Assembly (NCBI GenBank): GCA_031400185.1
Contig: JANNPN010000214.1
Location: 1-64,000 of the forward strand
Source: UTPRO1 sp031400185
GTDB taxonomy: Bacteria; Desulfobacterota; Binatia; UTPRO1
Reading direction: 5' to 3'
Length of the DNA stretch: 64,000 bases
The notes beneath the pieces were generated by a model. The model had not been told where the DNA came from. It saw only the letters and a list, made by a program, of their open reading frames with translations, and did no database searches. Within the stretch, counting starts at the first letter, position 1, and each line of letters starts with the position of its first letter. A program made the position numbers and the translations under genes. Positions 43,761-54,467 of this stretch are shown piece after piece.

Positions 43761-44183
43761 ATGAGCCTCGGCAATCCCTCGGACGACGAGATTCGCGAGA
43801 TCTTGACCACGCCGATGACGGTCGCGGTCGTCGGTTGCTCGCCCGATCCGAATCGCGACAGCCACAAGGTCGCGCGTGCGCTGCAGACGATGGGCCACAA
43901 GGTGATCCCGGTGAACCCGCAGGCGCGCGAGATCCTGGGGCTCCGCTGCTACGGGTCGCTTCGCCACATCGAGGAACGGATCACGATGGTGGACGTCTTC
44001 AGGCGTTCGGAGCTCGTACCGGCGATCGTCGACGATACGATCGCCGTCGCGGCCGGCATCCTCTGGCTCCAGCTCGGAGTGATCCATGAAGAGGCGGCGG
44101 CGCGAGCACGCGCCGTGGGCGTCAGGGTCGTGATGGATCGCTGCCCGGCGGTCGAATACCGCCGTCTCGTATCCGCCGACTGA
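43761..44183 (+). CDS. CoA-binding protein (YccU/CoA-ligase N-terminal fold)
   Basis: 140 residues. ATG 43761 has GGAGG five bases upstream; a GTG at 43743 is less well placed. The Rossmann CoA-binding fold is visible: TVAVVGCSPDPNRDSHKVAR, HKVIPVNPQAREILG, and VIHEEAAARARAVGVRVVMDRCP at the end. Such small proteins bind CoA or related nucleotides; exact role unknown. It follows the phosphatase by 21 bases and precedes the Nudix gene by seven, so the three are probably co-transcribed. Confidence 0.9.
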   Translation: MSLGNPSDDEIREILTTPMTVAVVGCSPDPNRDSHKVARALQTMGHKVIPVNPQAREILGLRCYGSLRHIEERITMVDVFRRSELVPAIVDDTIAVAAGILWLQLGVIHEEAAARARAVGVRVVMDRCPAVEYRRLVSAD

Positions 44184-44190
44184 GCGTCGC

Positions 44191-44748
44191 ATGCAGAAAC
44201 CCCTTCACACCTGGGAGCGGCTGGCGAGCGAGATTGCGTACGCGTGCCGCATCTTCACCATTCGCCGCGACCGCTCGCGCTTCTCGCGTGACGACGCAGA
44301 GCACGATTTCCACATCCTCGAATCGACGGATTGGGTGAACATCATTCCGATCACGGCTGCGGAAGAGGTCGTGATGGTCAGACAGTTCCGGCACGGCATC
44401 CGCGACTGCACGCTCGAGATCCCGGGCGGCATGGTCGATGCCACCGACCTGTCGCCGCTGGTCGCGGCGCGCCGCGAGATGATCGAGGAGAGCGGCTACG
44501 ATTCCGAGCGCGTGGAAGCGCTCGGCTGCATCCATCCGAACCCGGCGATCCAGAACAACCGCTGCCACTCCTTCGTCGCATACGACGTCGAGCCGAAGCA
44601 CGCCACGCACTTCGACACGACCGAGGAAACCGAGGTGGTCCTGGTACCGCTCGCGCGCGTCCCCGATCTCGTCCGCGCCGGCGACATCACCCACGCGCTC
44701 GTCGTCGTAGCGTTCCACTGGCTCGCGCTGAAGCGCGGCACCGGCTGA
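44191..44748 (+). CDS. Nudix hydrolase (ADP-ribose pyrophosphatase-like)
   Basis: 185 residues. Nudix box GGMVDATDLSPLVAARREMI then EESGY; one extra residue separates its halves and the first Glu is Asp, a mild departure from GX5EX7REUXEEXGU. The N-terminal strand SDWVNI-like (STDWVNIIPITAAEEVVMV) and later PNPAIQNNRCHSFVAYDV fit the ADP-ribose pyrophosphatase branch. Likely hydrolyses ADP-ribose or another nucleoside diphosphate. It converges with the histidine kinase with an eight-base gap. Confidence 0.85.
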   Translation: MQKPLHTWERLASEIAYACRIFTIRRDRSRFSRDDAEHDFHILESTDWVNIIPITAAEEVVMVRQFRHGIRDCTLEIPGGMVDATDLSPLVAARREMIEESGYDSERVEALGCIHPNPAIQNNRCHSFVAYDVEPKHATHFDTTEETEVVLVPLARVPDLVRAGDITHALVVVAFHWLALKRGTG

Positions 44749-44756
44749 CCTGCCCG

Positions 44757-45611
44757 CTAGGATACTTTGCGGAGGGGCGTCGCTTCGTCGGCGGTCCCGA
44801 CGCCGGGCAACGTCAAGGTAAACCGCGCGCCTTCACCTGGTGAGCTCTCGACCGCGACCACGCCGCCCATGAGGATCGCGAGCCGAGACGACACGGACAG
44901 CCCGATGCCCGCGCCAGGTGCGCGGTGCTGGCGGTCGTGAGCCTGCTGGAACGGCTCGAAGATCGCGCGCTGATCGGCGATCGGGATGCCGATGCCGGTA
45001 TCCGCGACGACGATGGCGACCGTTCCCTCGCCGGTCGGGCTTGCCGTCAAGACGATCGCTCCGCGCTCGGTAAACTTCACGGCATTGACGAGCAAGTTCG
45101 ACACGATCTGCTTCAGGCGGTCGGGATCGGCGCGGACGCGTCCGCAACGGTCTGCGACCTCGGCGCGAAACACGACGTCGTGGCCGGCGAGGAGCACGTC
45201 CATCACCGCGGTCAGATCGGCGAACAGCAGGCCGAGCTCGACGTCCTCGATCTCGATACGCATTCGGCCAGCCTCGATGCGCGACAGATCGAGCAGATCG
45301 TTGATGAGATGCGAGAGATTGCTCGCGTTCTTCGTGATGCGGTGGAGGATGTCGCGTTGCGCGGGTTCGAGCGTTCCGAAGGAGTGATCCAGGAGCAGGT
45401 CGACGTAGCCGAGCACGACGTTCAACGGCGTTCGGAGCTCGTGGGAGACGCTGGCCAGGAACTCGTCCTTCCGAACGCAGCGCTCGTTCAGGCTCAGGTT
45501 CGTGGCGCGGAGCCCGGCGATCTCGGCGGCAAGGGAGCGCCGCCGCCGCTCGACGAGCCACACGCCCCATGCCGCTCCCACGACGGCGGCGGCGAGGATG
45601 ATCTCCATCAT
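44757..45611 (-). CDS. Membrane-anchored histidine kinase, orphan
   Basis: 284 residues. One N-terminal membrane helix (IILAAAVVGAAWGVWLV), a short coiled coil, then HisKA with the H-box ASVSHELRTPLNVVLGYV and an HATPase domain with N-box LLVNAVKFT, G1 DTGIGIP and G2 GAGIGLSVS. No periplasmic sensor domain, and no response regulator next to it. It probably phosphorylates a regulator coded elsewhere. A similar kinase lies at 61.2 kb. Confidence 0.92.
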   Translation of the reverse strand: MMEIILAAAVVGAAWGVWLVERRRRSLAAEIAGLRATNLSLNERCVRKDEFLASVSHELRTPLNVVLGYVDLLLDHSFGTLEPAQRDILHRITKNASNLSHLINDLLDLSRIEAGRMRIEIEDVELGLLFADLTAVMDVLLAGHDVVFRAEVADRCGRVRADPDRLKQIVSNLLVNAVKFTERGAIVLTASPTGEGTVAIVVADTGIGIPIADQRAIFEPFQQAHDRQHRAPGAGIGLSVSSRLAILMGGVVAVESSPGEGARFTLTLPGVGTADEATPLRKVS

Positions 45612-45806
45612 GCGACTGGAGTCTCGGTGGTTTCGTCGCTATGCATCGAACGCGGTAACGCGGTGTGCTTCGAGCGGCACGGTGGTCGATCGTGACACGC
45701 CGTGTGCCACGCTGATGTGCCGTCCACGGCACAAACGGACGTGGACCGCTCATTTCACACGTCTATGGCGAGACCATAAGCAAGAGGCATTCCCGAGGAG
45801 GAACGA

Positions 45807-46040
45807 GTGGCGGTCATTCGCTTGCCGGAAATCGAGGAGATCTTCACGGTGCTCGACCGTCGCGGCATCTCGCGCGAAGCCGTCGTGATCCCACTCACCA
45901 AGCGCGATCCCGGGACTGTGCGGGTGCTGCCGAACGAGAAGCTCGAGATCGTCGTGCCGGATTCGCAGACAGTCGCGGCATGGCTGCCGGTGCTCGAGCA
46001 CCTGATCGACGACGCCATGGCGGGCGAGTCGTCGACCTGA
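45807..46040 (+). CDS. Small hypothetical protein
   Basis: 77 residues; GTG 45807 follows GAGGAGG by about five bases, a strong site. The sequence is rich in Val, Pro and acidic residues (AVIRLPEIEEIFTVLDRRGI, VLPNEKLEIVVPDSQTVAAW) with no membrane helix or cysteine. I do not recognise it. It converges with the lipoprotein transpeptidase with a ten-base gap. The 195 bases upstream, shared with the divergent kinase, show no clear promoter. Confidence 0.65.
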   Translation: MAVIRLPEIEEIFTVLDRRGISREAVVIPLTKRDPGTVRVLPNEKLEIVVPDSQTVAAWLPVLEHLIDDAMAGESST

Positions 46041-46050
46041 CGGACGCGCG

Positions 46051-46656
46051 CTACTTGAGGATCAACACGGGTGTACCGAGCGGCACGATGTCGTAGAGCT
46101 CGGCCACGTGTTGGTTCATCAGCGACACGCACCCGAACGTCCAGTCGTCGCCGCGCACGTTCGAATCCTCGCGGTCGGTGCCGTGGATGCCGACCGCGCC
46201 CCCGATGCCCGGCGCGTTGCCGTCGACGATCGGGACGCGGCCTTCGCTCAGCGCCATGGCGTAGCGGCCGCGGTCGTCGGTGTTCGGATAGCTCAGCAAC
46301 ATGAAGCGGCTCCAGCGCGCGTGGGAGCGCTTCGAGCTGATGCGGTACACGCCCTCCGGCGTCCGGAGATCGCCCTGGTAGACCTTCGGGCCGTACGACG
46401 CGATGCCGAGCACGATCGGATAGACCTTCACCTGCTCGGTGCGGCGATAGACCGTGAGCGTACGCTCCTCTTTACGCACCACGACCGCGTACTCGGCGCC
46501 GTTCGTCCATCCGAACGCCGGGCTCGGTGACGGGGTCGGCGTCGGCGTCGCGACCGCTGGGGCCGGCGGCGGTTGCTTGGGAACCAGCAAGCCGCACGCT
46601 GCCAGCGTGCTGACCACCGCTACTGCCACCGCCCGCACCACCGCGTTCCAAAACAT
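46051..46656 (-). CDS. L,D-transpeptidase lipoprotein (YkuD)
   Basis: 201 residues from ATG 46656. A lipoprotein signal ends in STLAAC, so it should be anchored in a membrane. A Pro/Thr-rich linker (PPAPAVATPTPTPSPSP) precedes the YkuD domain, which has GIHGTDREDSNVRGDDW and TFGCVSLMN. The catalytic Cys is kept but the usual His before Gly-Cys is Phe, a departure from the SHGC signature. Other longer frames on this strand overlap the flavin reductase and glmU and are not real. Confidence 0.88.
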   Translation of the reverse strand: MFWNAVVRAVAVAVVSTLAACGLLVPKQPPPAPAVATPTPTPSPSPAFGWTNGAEYAVVVRKEERTLTVYRRTEQVKVYPIVLGIASYGPKVYQGDLRTPEGVYRISSKRSHARWSRFMLLSYPNTDDRGRYAMALSEGRVPIVDGNAPGIGGAVGIHGTDREDSNVRGDDWTFGCVSLMNQHVAELYDIVPLGTPVLILK

Positions 46657-46719
46657 GGTCAACGCGGGCAATTTGCAATACAACCCTCGGCAGGGCAAGC
46701 CGTCCGAGCGTAGAAGCCG

Positions 46720-47199
46720 ATGACGATCGATCGTGCCGAGCTCCGTCGCGTCATGGGTCACTTCGCAACCGGGGTCGCCGTCATCACCACGCGCGACGAC
46801 GACGACCGGCCCTACGGTCTCACCGCGAACGCGCTCTGCTCCGTCTCGCTCGACCCCCCGCTGCTTCTCGTGTGCGTCGACAAGAAAGCCGAGAGCCACC
46901 CTGCGTTCACGCGGTCCGGCGTCTTCGCGGTCAACATCCTCGGACACGAGCATGAGGACCTGTCGCGGCGGTTCGCGGTCTCGGGCGGTGAGAAGTTCGT
47001 CGATGTCGCTCATCGGACGGGCGTGACCGGGGCCCCGTTGCTCGAGGGCGTGCTCGGCGTCGTGGAGTGCCGCGTGGTTGCCGTCCACGACGCGGGCGAC
47101 CACACCATCTACATCGGTGAGGTCGCGCACCTCGAGACCGGCGACGGCCACCCGCTGCTGTTTTTTCGTGGGAAATACCGGCGGTTGCACGAAGACTGA
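46720..47199 (+). CDS. Flavin reductase-like FMN-binding protein
   Basis: 159 residues with the flavin reductase fold: RVMGHFATGVAVITTRDD, GLTANALCSVSLDPPLLLVC, and the C-terminal HPLLFFRGKYRRL. Such proteins reduce FMN or FAD with NAD(P)H, often to feed a partner monooxygenase. No oxygenase is adjacent; it lies alone between the lipoprotein and glmU, so the partner is unknown. Confidence 0.9.
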   Translation: MTIDRAELRRVMGHFATGVAVITTRDDDDRPYGLTANALCSVSLDPPLLLVCVDKKAESHPAFTRSGVFAVNILGHEHEDLSRRFAVSGGEKFVDVAHRTGVTGAPLLEGVLGVVECRVVAVHDAGDHTIYIGEVAHLETGDGHPLLFFRGKYRRLHED

Positions 47200-47262
47200 G
47201 CCGGTCCGCAAAGCGTTTTGCAGGTGGGAAACCGGCCTGCCGCAGTGTAGAACCAACTCCGC

Positions 47263-48809
47263 ATGTCCGTCACGCCGCAATTGGGCATCGTCGTCCTCGC
47301 CGCCGGTCGCGGCACGCGTATGCGATCCGACCGGGCCAAGGTCCTCCACGCGGTGGCTGGAAAGCCGTTCATCGTCTCCGTGCTCGAGACGGCGGCAGCC
47401 CTCGCGCCGGATCGGCTCGCGGTCGTGGTCGGTCATGATGCCGACGAGGTCGAGCGGGTCTGTGAAGCGCATTTCGCGCGCCGGCCGATCGCCGGATCCG
47501 TCGCCTATCCGCGCCAGGTCGAGCAGCGCGGGACGGGCGACGCGGTGCGCTCCGCGGCCGGCGCGTTCGAAGGCTTCGACGGCGACGTGTTGATCCTCTA
47601 CGGCGACGTGCCCGGCCTCGCCGTTCCTACCCTGCAGGCCCTGCTCGATCAGCATTGCGCGCGGCACGCCGAGCTTTCGCTCCTCACGACCGAGGTCGAC
47701 GACCCGACCGGCTACGGCCGCATCCTGCGCCATGCCGACGGGTCGCTCCGCGGGATCGTCGAGCACAAGGACTTGGCGCCCGCCGAGCGGGGCGTGCGCG
47801 AGATCAACCCCGGCATCTACTGTGTGCGGTCGCGCGCGCTCTGGCCCGCCCTCGCACGCTTGCGCGCGGACAACGCCCAGAGCGAATACTACCTGACGGA
47901 TATCGTGGCGATGGCCGTCGAGGCGGGAGCAACCGTCGTGACGCGTACCGTCCCCGATCCCGGCGAGGTCGCCGGCATCAACTCACGAGCGGACATGTCG
48001 AACCTGGAGCAACGGGCGCGGAAGGCGCTGGTCGAGAAGTGGATGCGCGCGGGGGTCACGTTTCGCGATCCCGCAACCGCGTACATCGAAGAGGACGTCA
48101 CGATCGGAAGCGACACGGAGATCGGACCGAACGTGCAGTTGCTCGGCCGGACGACGGTCGGCCGCGGCTGTCGGCTCGACGGCACGGCCTTTTTGCAGGA
48201 CGCGACGCTCGGCGACGGCGTGCACTTGCGTCTCGGTGTCGTGCTGACCGAGTGCGAGGTCGGCGACGGCGCGATCATTGGGCCATTCGCGCATCTCCGT
48301 CCCGGCACAGTGCTCGGGCCCGAGGTCCATATCGGCAACTTCGTCGAGGCGAAGAAGGCCAAGCTCGGACGCGGCACGAAGGCGAACCACCTCACCTATC
48401 TCGGCGACTGCGAAATCGGCACGCGAACGAACGTCGGCGCCGGGACCATCACCTGCAACTACGACGGCTTCGCGAAGCATCGGACGGTGATCGGAGACCG
48501 CGTGCAGATTGGGAGCGACACGCAGCTCGTGGCACCGGTCACGGTCGGCGACGACGCGTACATCGGGGCGGGTACCACCGTGACGAGCGACGTTCCGGCG
48601 GGCGGGATGCTCGTCGTCAGTCGTACGCCGCAACGCATGATCGCGGGGTGGGTCGAGCGCCGCCGCGCCCGTGCCTCGGCCGCGAAGGCGAGCCCGCCGG
48701 TTCCGGCGCCGCGCAAGCTCGGGGCGGCAAAGAAACGTACTCCCAAGCGCAAGGTCGTCACCGCGCGGGGAGCAGCACGCGCCCTGGGCGGGCGCCGAGG
48801 GAAGCGCTG

Positions 48810-48810
<1 letters not shown>
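47263..48810 (+). CDS. glmU: Bifunctional GlmU, UDP-GlcNAc synthesis
   Basis: Acetylates GlcN-1-P and joins it to UTP, giving UDP-GlcNAc for peptidoglycan and LPS. 515 residues. N-terminal uridyltransferase: LAAGRGTRMRSDRAKVLH, YGDVPGL. C-terminal left-handed beta helix: FAHLRPGT, NFVEAKKAKLG, TKANHLTYLGD, GTITCNYDGF. An extra basic tail of about 50 residues (KKRTPKRKVVTARGAARA) extends beyond the normal end. The stop overlaps the glmS start (TGATG), so the two steps of amino-sugar supply are coupled. Confidence 0.97.
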
Positions 48811-50636
<1,826 letters not shown>

Positions 50637-50729
50637 CCGGCCAACGCGCGGAAAGCCCGCGAAACCCCGTCGACTCGGGCGGCGCAGCGGGTTCCCTCTC
50701 CGGCGCCGCCCGGATATGGTTTTCCGACG

Positions 50730-51932
50730 ATGAGCCCCCATCTGGTCTCGATCGAGGAAGCCATCGCCGAGATCCGCGCGGGTCGGATGATCGTCCTCAT
50801 GGACGACGAGGACCGCGAAAACGAGGGCGACATCTGCATGGCGGCCGAGAAGGTGTCGCCCGAGGCGATCGCCTTCATGGCCCGGTACGCGCGTGGGCTG
50901 ATCTGCCTTCCGCTGACGGACGAGAAGCTCGCCGAGCTCGGCCTTCCGATGATGGTAGCCGAGAACAGCACGCCTCTCGGCACCGCCTTTACGCTTTCGA
51001 TCGACGCGCGCCGCGGCATCGGCTCCGGCATCTCCGCGGCGGATCGGGCGACGACGATCCTCACGGCCGTCCGCGACGGCGCAGGTCCTGGGGACGTCAC
51101 CAGTCCCGGCCACATCTTTCCGCTGCGCGCGCGTCGCGGCGGGGTCCTCGTGCGAACCGGCCAGACCGAGGGCTCCGTCGACCTGGCTCGCCTCGCCGGG
51201 CTCAAGCCCGCGGGCGTCATCTGCGAGATCATGAACGAGGACGGTTCCATGGCCCGCATGCCGGATATCGAGCGATTCGCCGCGGCCCACAATCTCAAGA
51301 TCGCGACCGTCGCCGAGCTGATCCAATATCGGCTCCGCCACGATTCGCTCGTGCATCGCATCGCAGAGGCACGCCTGCCGACGCGGTTCGGTGGCGACTT
51401 CCGCGCCGTCGTGTACCGGAGCGACGTCGACGGCGGTGAGCACTTGGCACTCGTGCGCGGCACCATCACCCCCGATCAACCGACGCTCGTGCGCGCGCAT
51501 GCCGAGTATCTCCCAGGTGACGTGTTCGGCTACACGCAACGCGACACCGGTGCCGTCCTGCACCAGGCGATGAAGATCATCGCCGACGAGGGCCGCGGCG
51601 TCGTGCTGTACCTCCGTCGCGAGGAGCACGGCGTCGACCTCTTCACCGGGGTCGAGGGCCCGAGCGGTCAACCGAGCACCAATCCCGGTCTCCGCCTGAA
51701 CGAGTTCCGCGACTACGGCATCGGCGCGCAGATCCTGCGCGATCTCGGAGTCGGTAAGATTCGGCTCCTCACCAACCATCCTCGGCGGCTCGTGAGCCTG
51801 CCGGGTTATGGTCTCGAGATCGTCGAGCGGGTGCCGCTGTCGTCGGAGCCGCCGACGACGACCGCGGGCGGGACGGCATCGCCAGCGGAGGTTCCGAAAG
51901 CAGGCACGGGAAAGGTCGCCAAGCTCCGCTAG
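50730..51932 (+). CDS. ribB: 3,4-dihydroxy-2-butanone-4-P synthase fused to a degenerate GTP cyclohydrolase II
   Basis: 400 residues. The N-terminal RibB half is intact (VLMDDEDRENEGDICMAAE, TVTS-like GDVTSPGHIFPL, HTEGSVDLARLAG as QTEGSVDLARLAG). The C-terminal RibA half keeps the fold (LNEFRDYGIGAQIL, RLLTNHPRRL) but all three zinc-binding cysteines are gone: YLPGDVFGYTQRDTG replaces the usual CLTGDVFGSLRCDCG, and YLRREEHGVDL replaces YLRQEGRGIGL. So the RibB step of riboflavin synthesis is supported; the RibA step is not. Confidence 0.92.
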   Translation: MSPHLVSIEEAIAEIRAGRMIVLMDDEDRENEGDICMAAEKVSPEAIAFMARYARGLICLPLTDEKLAELGLPMMVAENSTPLGTAFTLSIDARRGIGSGISAADRATTILTAVRDGAGPGDVTSPGHIFPLRARRGGVLVRTGQTEGSVDLARLAGLKPAGVICEIMNEDGSMARMPDIERFAAAHNLKIATVAELIQYRLRHDSLVHRIAEARLPTRFGGDFRAVVYRSDVDGGEHLALVRGTITPDQPTLVRAHAEYLPGDVFGYTQRDTGAVLHQAMKIIADEGRGVVLYLRREEHGVDLFTGVEGPSGQPSTNPGLRLNEFRDYGIGAQILRDLGVGKIRLLTNHPRRLVSLPGYGLEIVERVPLSSEPPTTTAGGTASPAEVPKAGTGKVAKLR

Positions 51933-51962
51933 GTTCGCGAGCCCTACGCCAGGATGTCGACG

Positions 51963-52544
51963 TCAGCGAAAGCTCACACCTATGAGCCCGAAGATCGTGT
52001 TGATCCCCGGGTTGCTGCTCGCCATCCCGGCGTTCGACATGTGGCGGAACCGTACCTGCAGGCCGACGGCCGCGTCGGGGCTGATCGCGTACTCGAGACC
52101 GGCCCCGATCGTCGACGTGAACTGCAAGCGCGTGCCCAAGTCCTGTTTCCGAAGGTCGGTATAGACGGCACCCTCGCCCGCCTCGATGAACGGTCGCAGG
52201 ACACCGTCGCCGTAGACGAGACGGATGAAGAGCGCATTCAGACCGATCTCGAAGCTCTCGGTCTTGTGCCGCCCGTGGGCGTCGTTGACGTACGCGATCC
52301 AAGGCTCGATCATCCAGAGCGCTCGGATGCCGTACCCTTCGAACCACTGCGAGACGGGGTCCCAGATCGCCAAGCCGACGTACGGATGGGCCGCGTAGTA
52401 CTGGATCTCGCTCGACGGGTTCACGCCGCCGCCCGCGCGCACGCCCCACTCGCGGACCACCAGATGGTCGACGTCGGCCGCTGCGGTGCCAGAACCGGCG
52501 AGGAACGCGAGCATCACGAAGACGAGCGTGCGAGCGATCCGCAT
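51963..52544 (-). CDS. Lipid A deacylase, PagL/acyloxyacyl hydrolase type
   Basis: 193 residues from ATG 52544. Signal peptide FVMLAFLAGSGTAAA. The mature protein is a predicted outer-membrane beta barrel of alternating polar/apolar strands and carries the family motif RHMSNAGM (His-Ser of the active site) near the C-terminus, ending in Phe-Arg. PagL-type enzymes remove the 3-O-acyl chain of lipid A, altering the outer membrane. It diverges from the DsbD-like gene with a 69-base gap. Confidence 0.85.
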   Translation of the reverse strand: MRIARTLVFVMLAFLAGSGTAAADVDHLVVREWGVRAGGGVNPSSEIQYYAAHPYVGLAIWDPVSQWFEGYGIRALWMIEPWIAYVNDAHGRHKTESFEIGLNALFIRLVYGDGVLRPFIEAGEGAVYTDLRKQDLGTRLQFTSTIGAGLEYAISPDAAVGLQVRFRHMSNAGMASSNPGINTIFGLIGVSFR

Positions 52545-52613
52545 CTGGCGGCGTGGCTGTATCCGGAAGGCCAGGCCACCGCAACCCGTCGGGCTCGCCG
52601 ACGCTCCATTCGC

Positions 52614-53084
52614 ATGCCCTGGCAGCTCCGGGTCACCGGGCTCCTCGCCACGTTCCTCTTTGCGACCGCGGGGTACGCGGCGGGGCCGTCGATCGACACC
52701 AAGTGGGGCATCGAGCCGCCTACGAATCCCGACACGAGCGAGCTCGCGCTCACCGTGACGGTCGAGAAGGGATGGCATCTGAACGCCAACGATCCCGACC
52801 GACCGTACGTCATTCCGACGACGCTCGAGATCGAGTCCCCGAGCGGGACGACGATCGCCAGCATCCGCTATCCCGAACCGGTGGTCCGCGAGCTCGGCTT
52901 CGCGAAAGGGACGCTGCTCCGCCTTTACGAGGGCACGTTCAAGATCGGGGTGCGCGTCGCGGGCGCCGTGCCGCCACGGTTCGACGCCAAGCTCGGCTAC
53001 CAGGCATGCAACGACGAGACATGCCTCCCGCCGAAGAAGCTCGAGGTTCCGTTCGACGCCAAGGCCGTCGGAGTTGCCAAGTGA
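52614..53084 (+). CDS. DsbD N-terminal (DsbC-type redox) domain protein
   Basis: 156 residues. Signal peptide (RVTGLLATFLFATAGYAAG), then an Ig-like domain as in the periplasmic alpha domain of DsbD: GWHLNANDPDRPYVIPTTLE and the cysteine pair YQACNDETCLPPKKLEV near the end. Only this domain is present; the membrane and thioredoxin parts of DsbD are missing, so a partner must come from elsewhere. The GTGA overlap with hslO implies coupling. Confidence 0.85.
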   Translation: MPWQLRVTGLLATFLFATAGYAAGPSIDTKWGIEPPTNPDTSELALTVTVEKGWHLNANDPDRPYVIPTTLEIESPSGTTIASIRYPEPVVRELGFAKGTLLRLYEGTFKIGVRVAGAVPPRFDAKLGYQACNDETCLPPKKLEVPFDAKAVGVAK

Positions 53085-53986
53085 GCCCTCCGGCGGGCGA
53101 CCTCGGCGGCACGTTGCTGCGCGCGAGCGCCGCGGGGGAGACCGTGCGCGCGCTCGCTGCCATCACCACGGGTGTGGTCGAGGAGGCGCGCCAGCGCCAC
53201 GGAACCTACCCAACGGCAACCGCCGCGCTCGGGCGCACCCTCACAGCCGGACTGCTCCTCGGGGCGACGATGAAGGACGAGGAGGGGCTCTCGATCGAGA
53301 TCGTCGGCGATGGCCCGCTCCGCCGCGTCATGGTGACGACGAACGGCCAGGGCCGCGTCCGCGGGTACGTCTCGCGGCCGGAGACCCACCTGCCGTCGAG
53401 GAACGGCAAGCTCGACGTCGCGGGCGCGATCGGCGACGGTCTCCTCTGCGTCATGCGGACGCAACCGTGGAACAAGGAGCCCTACCGGAGCGTCATGAAG
53501 CTCGTCTCCGGCGAGATCGCCGAGGACATCACGCACTACCTGGTCACCTCGGAGCAGATGCCGTCGGCGACCGCGCTCGGTGTGTTCGTGAATGCGGACG
53601 GTGCGGTCGGGGCCGCGGGCGGCTACCTCGTGCAGATCCTGAACGGCGCCGCCACGGGGCTCGCGGAGCTGATCGAGCGGAACGTCGCGCGGTTGCCGCA
53701 CGTGACCAACCTCATCCGGCGTGGCGACGGTCCGGGGGAGATCCTGACCGCCGTGCTCGCTGGGCTCGAGATCCGCACGATCGCCGACGAGCCCGTGCGC
53801 TTCGCCTGCCCGTGCAGCCGCGAGCGCGTTCTCGGCGCGATCCTGTTGCTCGGTCCGCAGGAGATCGAGGACATGATCCGCACCGAGGGTCATGCCGAGG
53901 TGCGCTGCGAGTTCTGCGCCGAGCAATACCGTGTCGAGCGCGACGAGCTCACGATGCTCGTTCGCGAGACCCAAGGCTCGGCGTGA
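53081..53986 (+). CDS. hslO: Redox-regulated chaperone Hsp33
   Basis: Holdase chaperone turned on by disulfide formation. 301 residues from GTG 53081 (GTGA overlap with the DsbD-like gene). The core has EDITHYLVTSEQMPSATALG and VNADGAVGAAGGYLVQ; the C-terminal zinc switch is CPCSRERVL then CEFCAEQY, the full four cysteines (CxC and CxxC). A redox chaperone beside a redox domain protein fits oxidative-stress defence. Confidence 0.95.
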   Translation: MSPPAGDLGGTLLRASAAGETVRALAAITTGVVEEARQRHGTYPTATAALGRTLTAGLLLGATMKDEEGLSIEIVGDGPLRRVMVTTNGQGRVRGYVSRPETHLPSRNGKLDVAGAIGDGLLCVMRTQPWNKEPYRSVMKLVSGEIAEDITHYLVTSEQMPSATALGVFVNADGAVGAAGGYLVQILNGAATGLAELIERNVARLPHVTNLIRRGDGPGEILTAVLAGLEIRTIADEPVRFACPCSRERVLGAILLLGPQEIEDMIRTEGHAEVRCEFCAEQYRVERDELTMLVRETQGSA

Positions 53987-54005
53987 TGAAAGAAGGAACC
54001 CACCC

Positions 54006-54452
54006 ATGGACGTGACCCAGGCATTGCTCGGCGAGCACGGCATCGTGCACCTGCTCGTGGAACAGCTCGACGAGTCGCTCGATCGCCACCAGACAACGGC
54101 CGAGCTCCGCGCCGCCTCCGAACCGCTCGCGATCACGCTGCTCGGCCACGCCCGGATCGAGGACGAGACGTTGTTCCAGCCGTACGAGAAGCACACGGGC
54201 TCGCTCGGGCCGCTCAAGTGTCTCCGCCATGAGCACGAGCTCATGGATCAGCAAATCCGCGCGATGTTCCGCTTGCAGGATCCCGCCGTGCTGCGGGAGC
54301 AGATCCGTGCCCTCCTCGATGTCACCCGCCGCCATCTGGCGCGCGAGGAGGAGGTGATGTTCAAGGCGGCGCGCGACGCGATCGAGCAGGGAGAGCTCGA
54401 GCACCTGGGACACCACTGGGCGGAGTTCCGCGGCGTCCTGCTACGGGATTGA
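54006..54452 (+). CDS. Hemerythrin-like diiron protein
   Basis: 148 residues from ATG 54006 with AAGGA upstream. A four-helix bundle with the hemerythrin metal ligands: EHGIVHLL, GHARIEDETLF, LRHEHELMDQQ, and TRRHLAREEEVMF. Cytosolic hemerythrins bind O2 or NO or sense iron and redox state. It follows hslO by 19 bases and may be co-transcribed. It converges with the ferritin-like gene. Confidence 0.88.
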   Translation: MDVTQALLGEHGIVHLLVEQLDESLDRHQTTAELRAASEPLAITLLGHARIEDETLFQPYEKHTGSLGPLKCLRHEHELMDQQIRAMFRLQDPAVLREQIRALLDVTRRHLAREEEVMFKAARDAIEQGELEHLGHHWAEFRGVLLRD

Positions 54453-54467
54453 CGGTCGCGCGGTCGC

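Noticed and set aside
46657..47766. Longer frame extending the lipoprotein transpeptidase upstream
   Set aside because: It is antisense to flavin reductase and glmU; the lipobox signal at 46656 sets the true start.
47655..48809. Upstream extension of the glmS frame across glmU (993 codons in all)
   Set aside because: The region is the out-of-frame shadow of glmU. GlmS must begin at Met-Cys (48810) for its N-terminal nucleophile.
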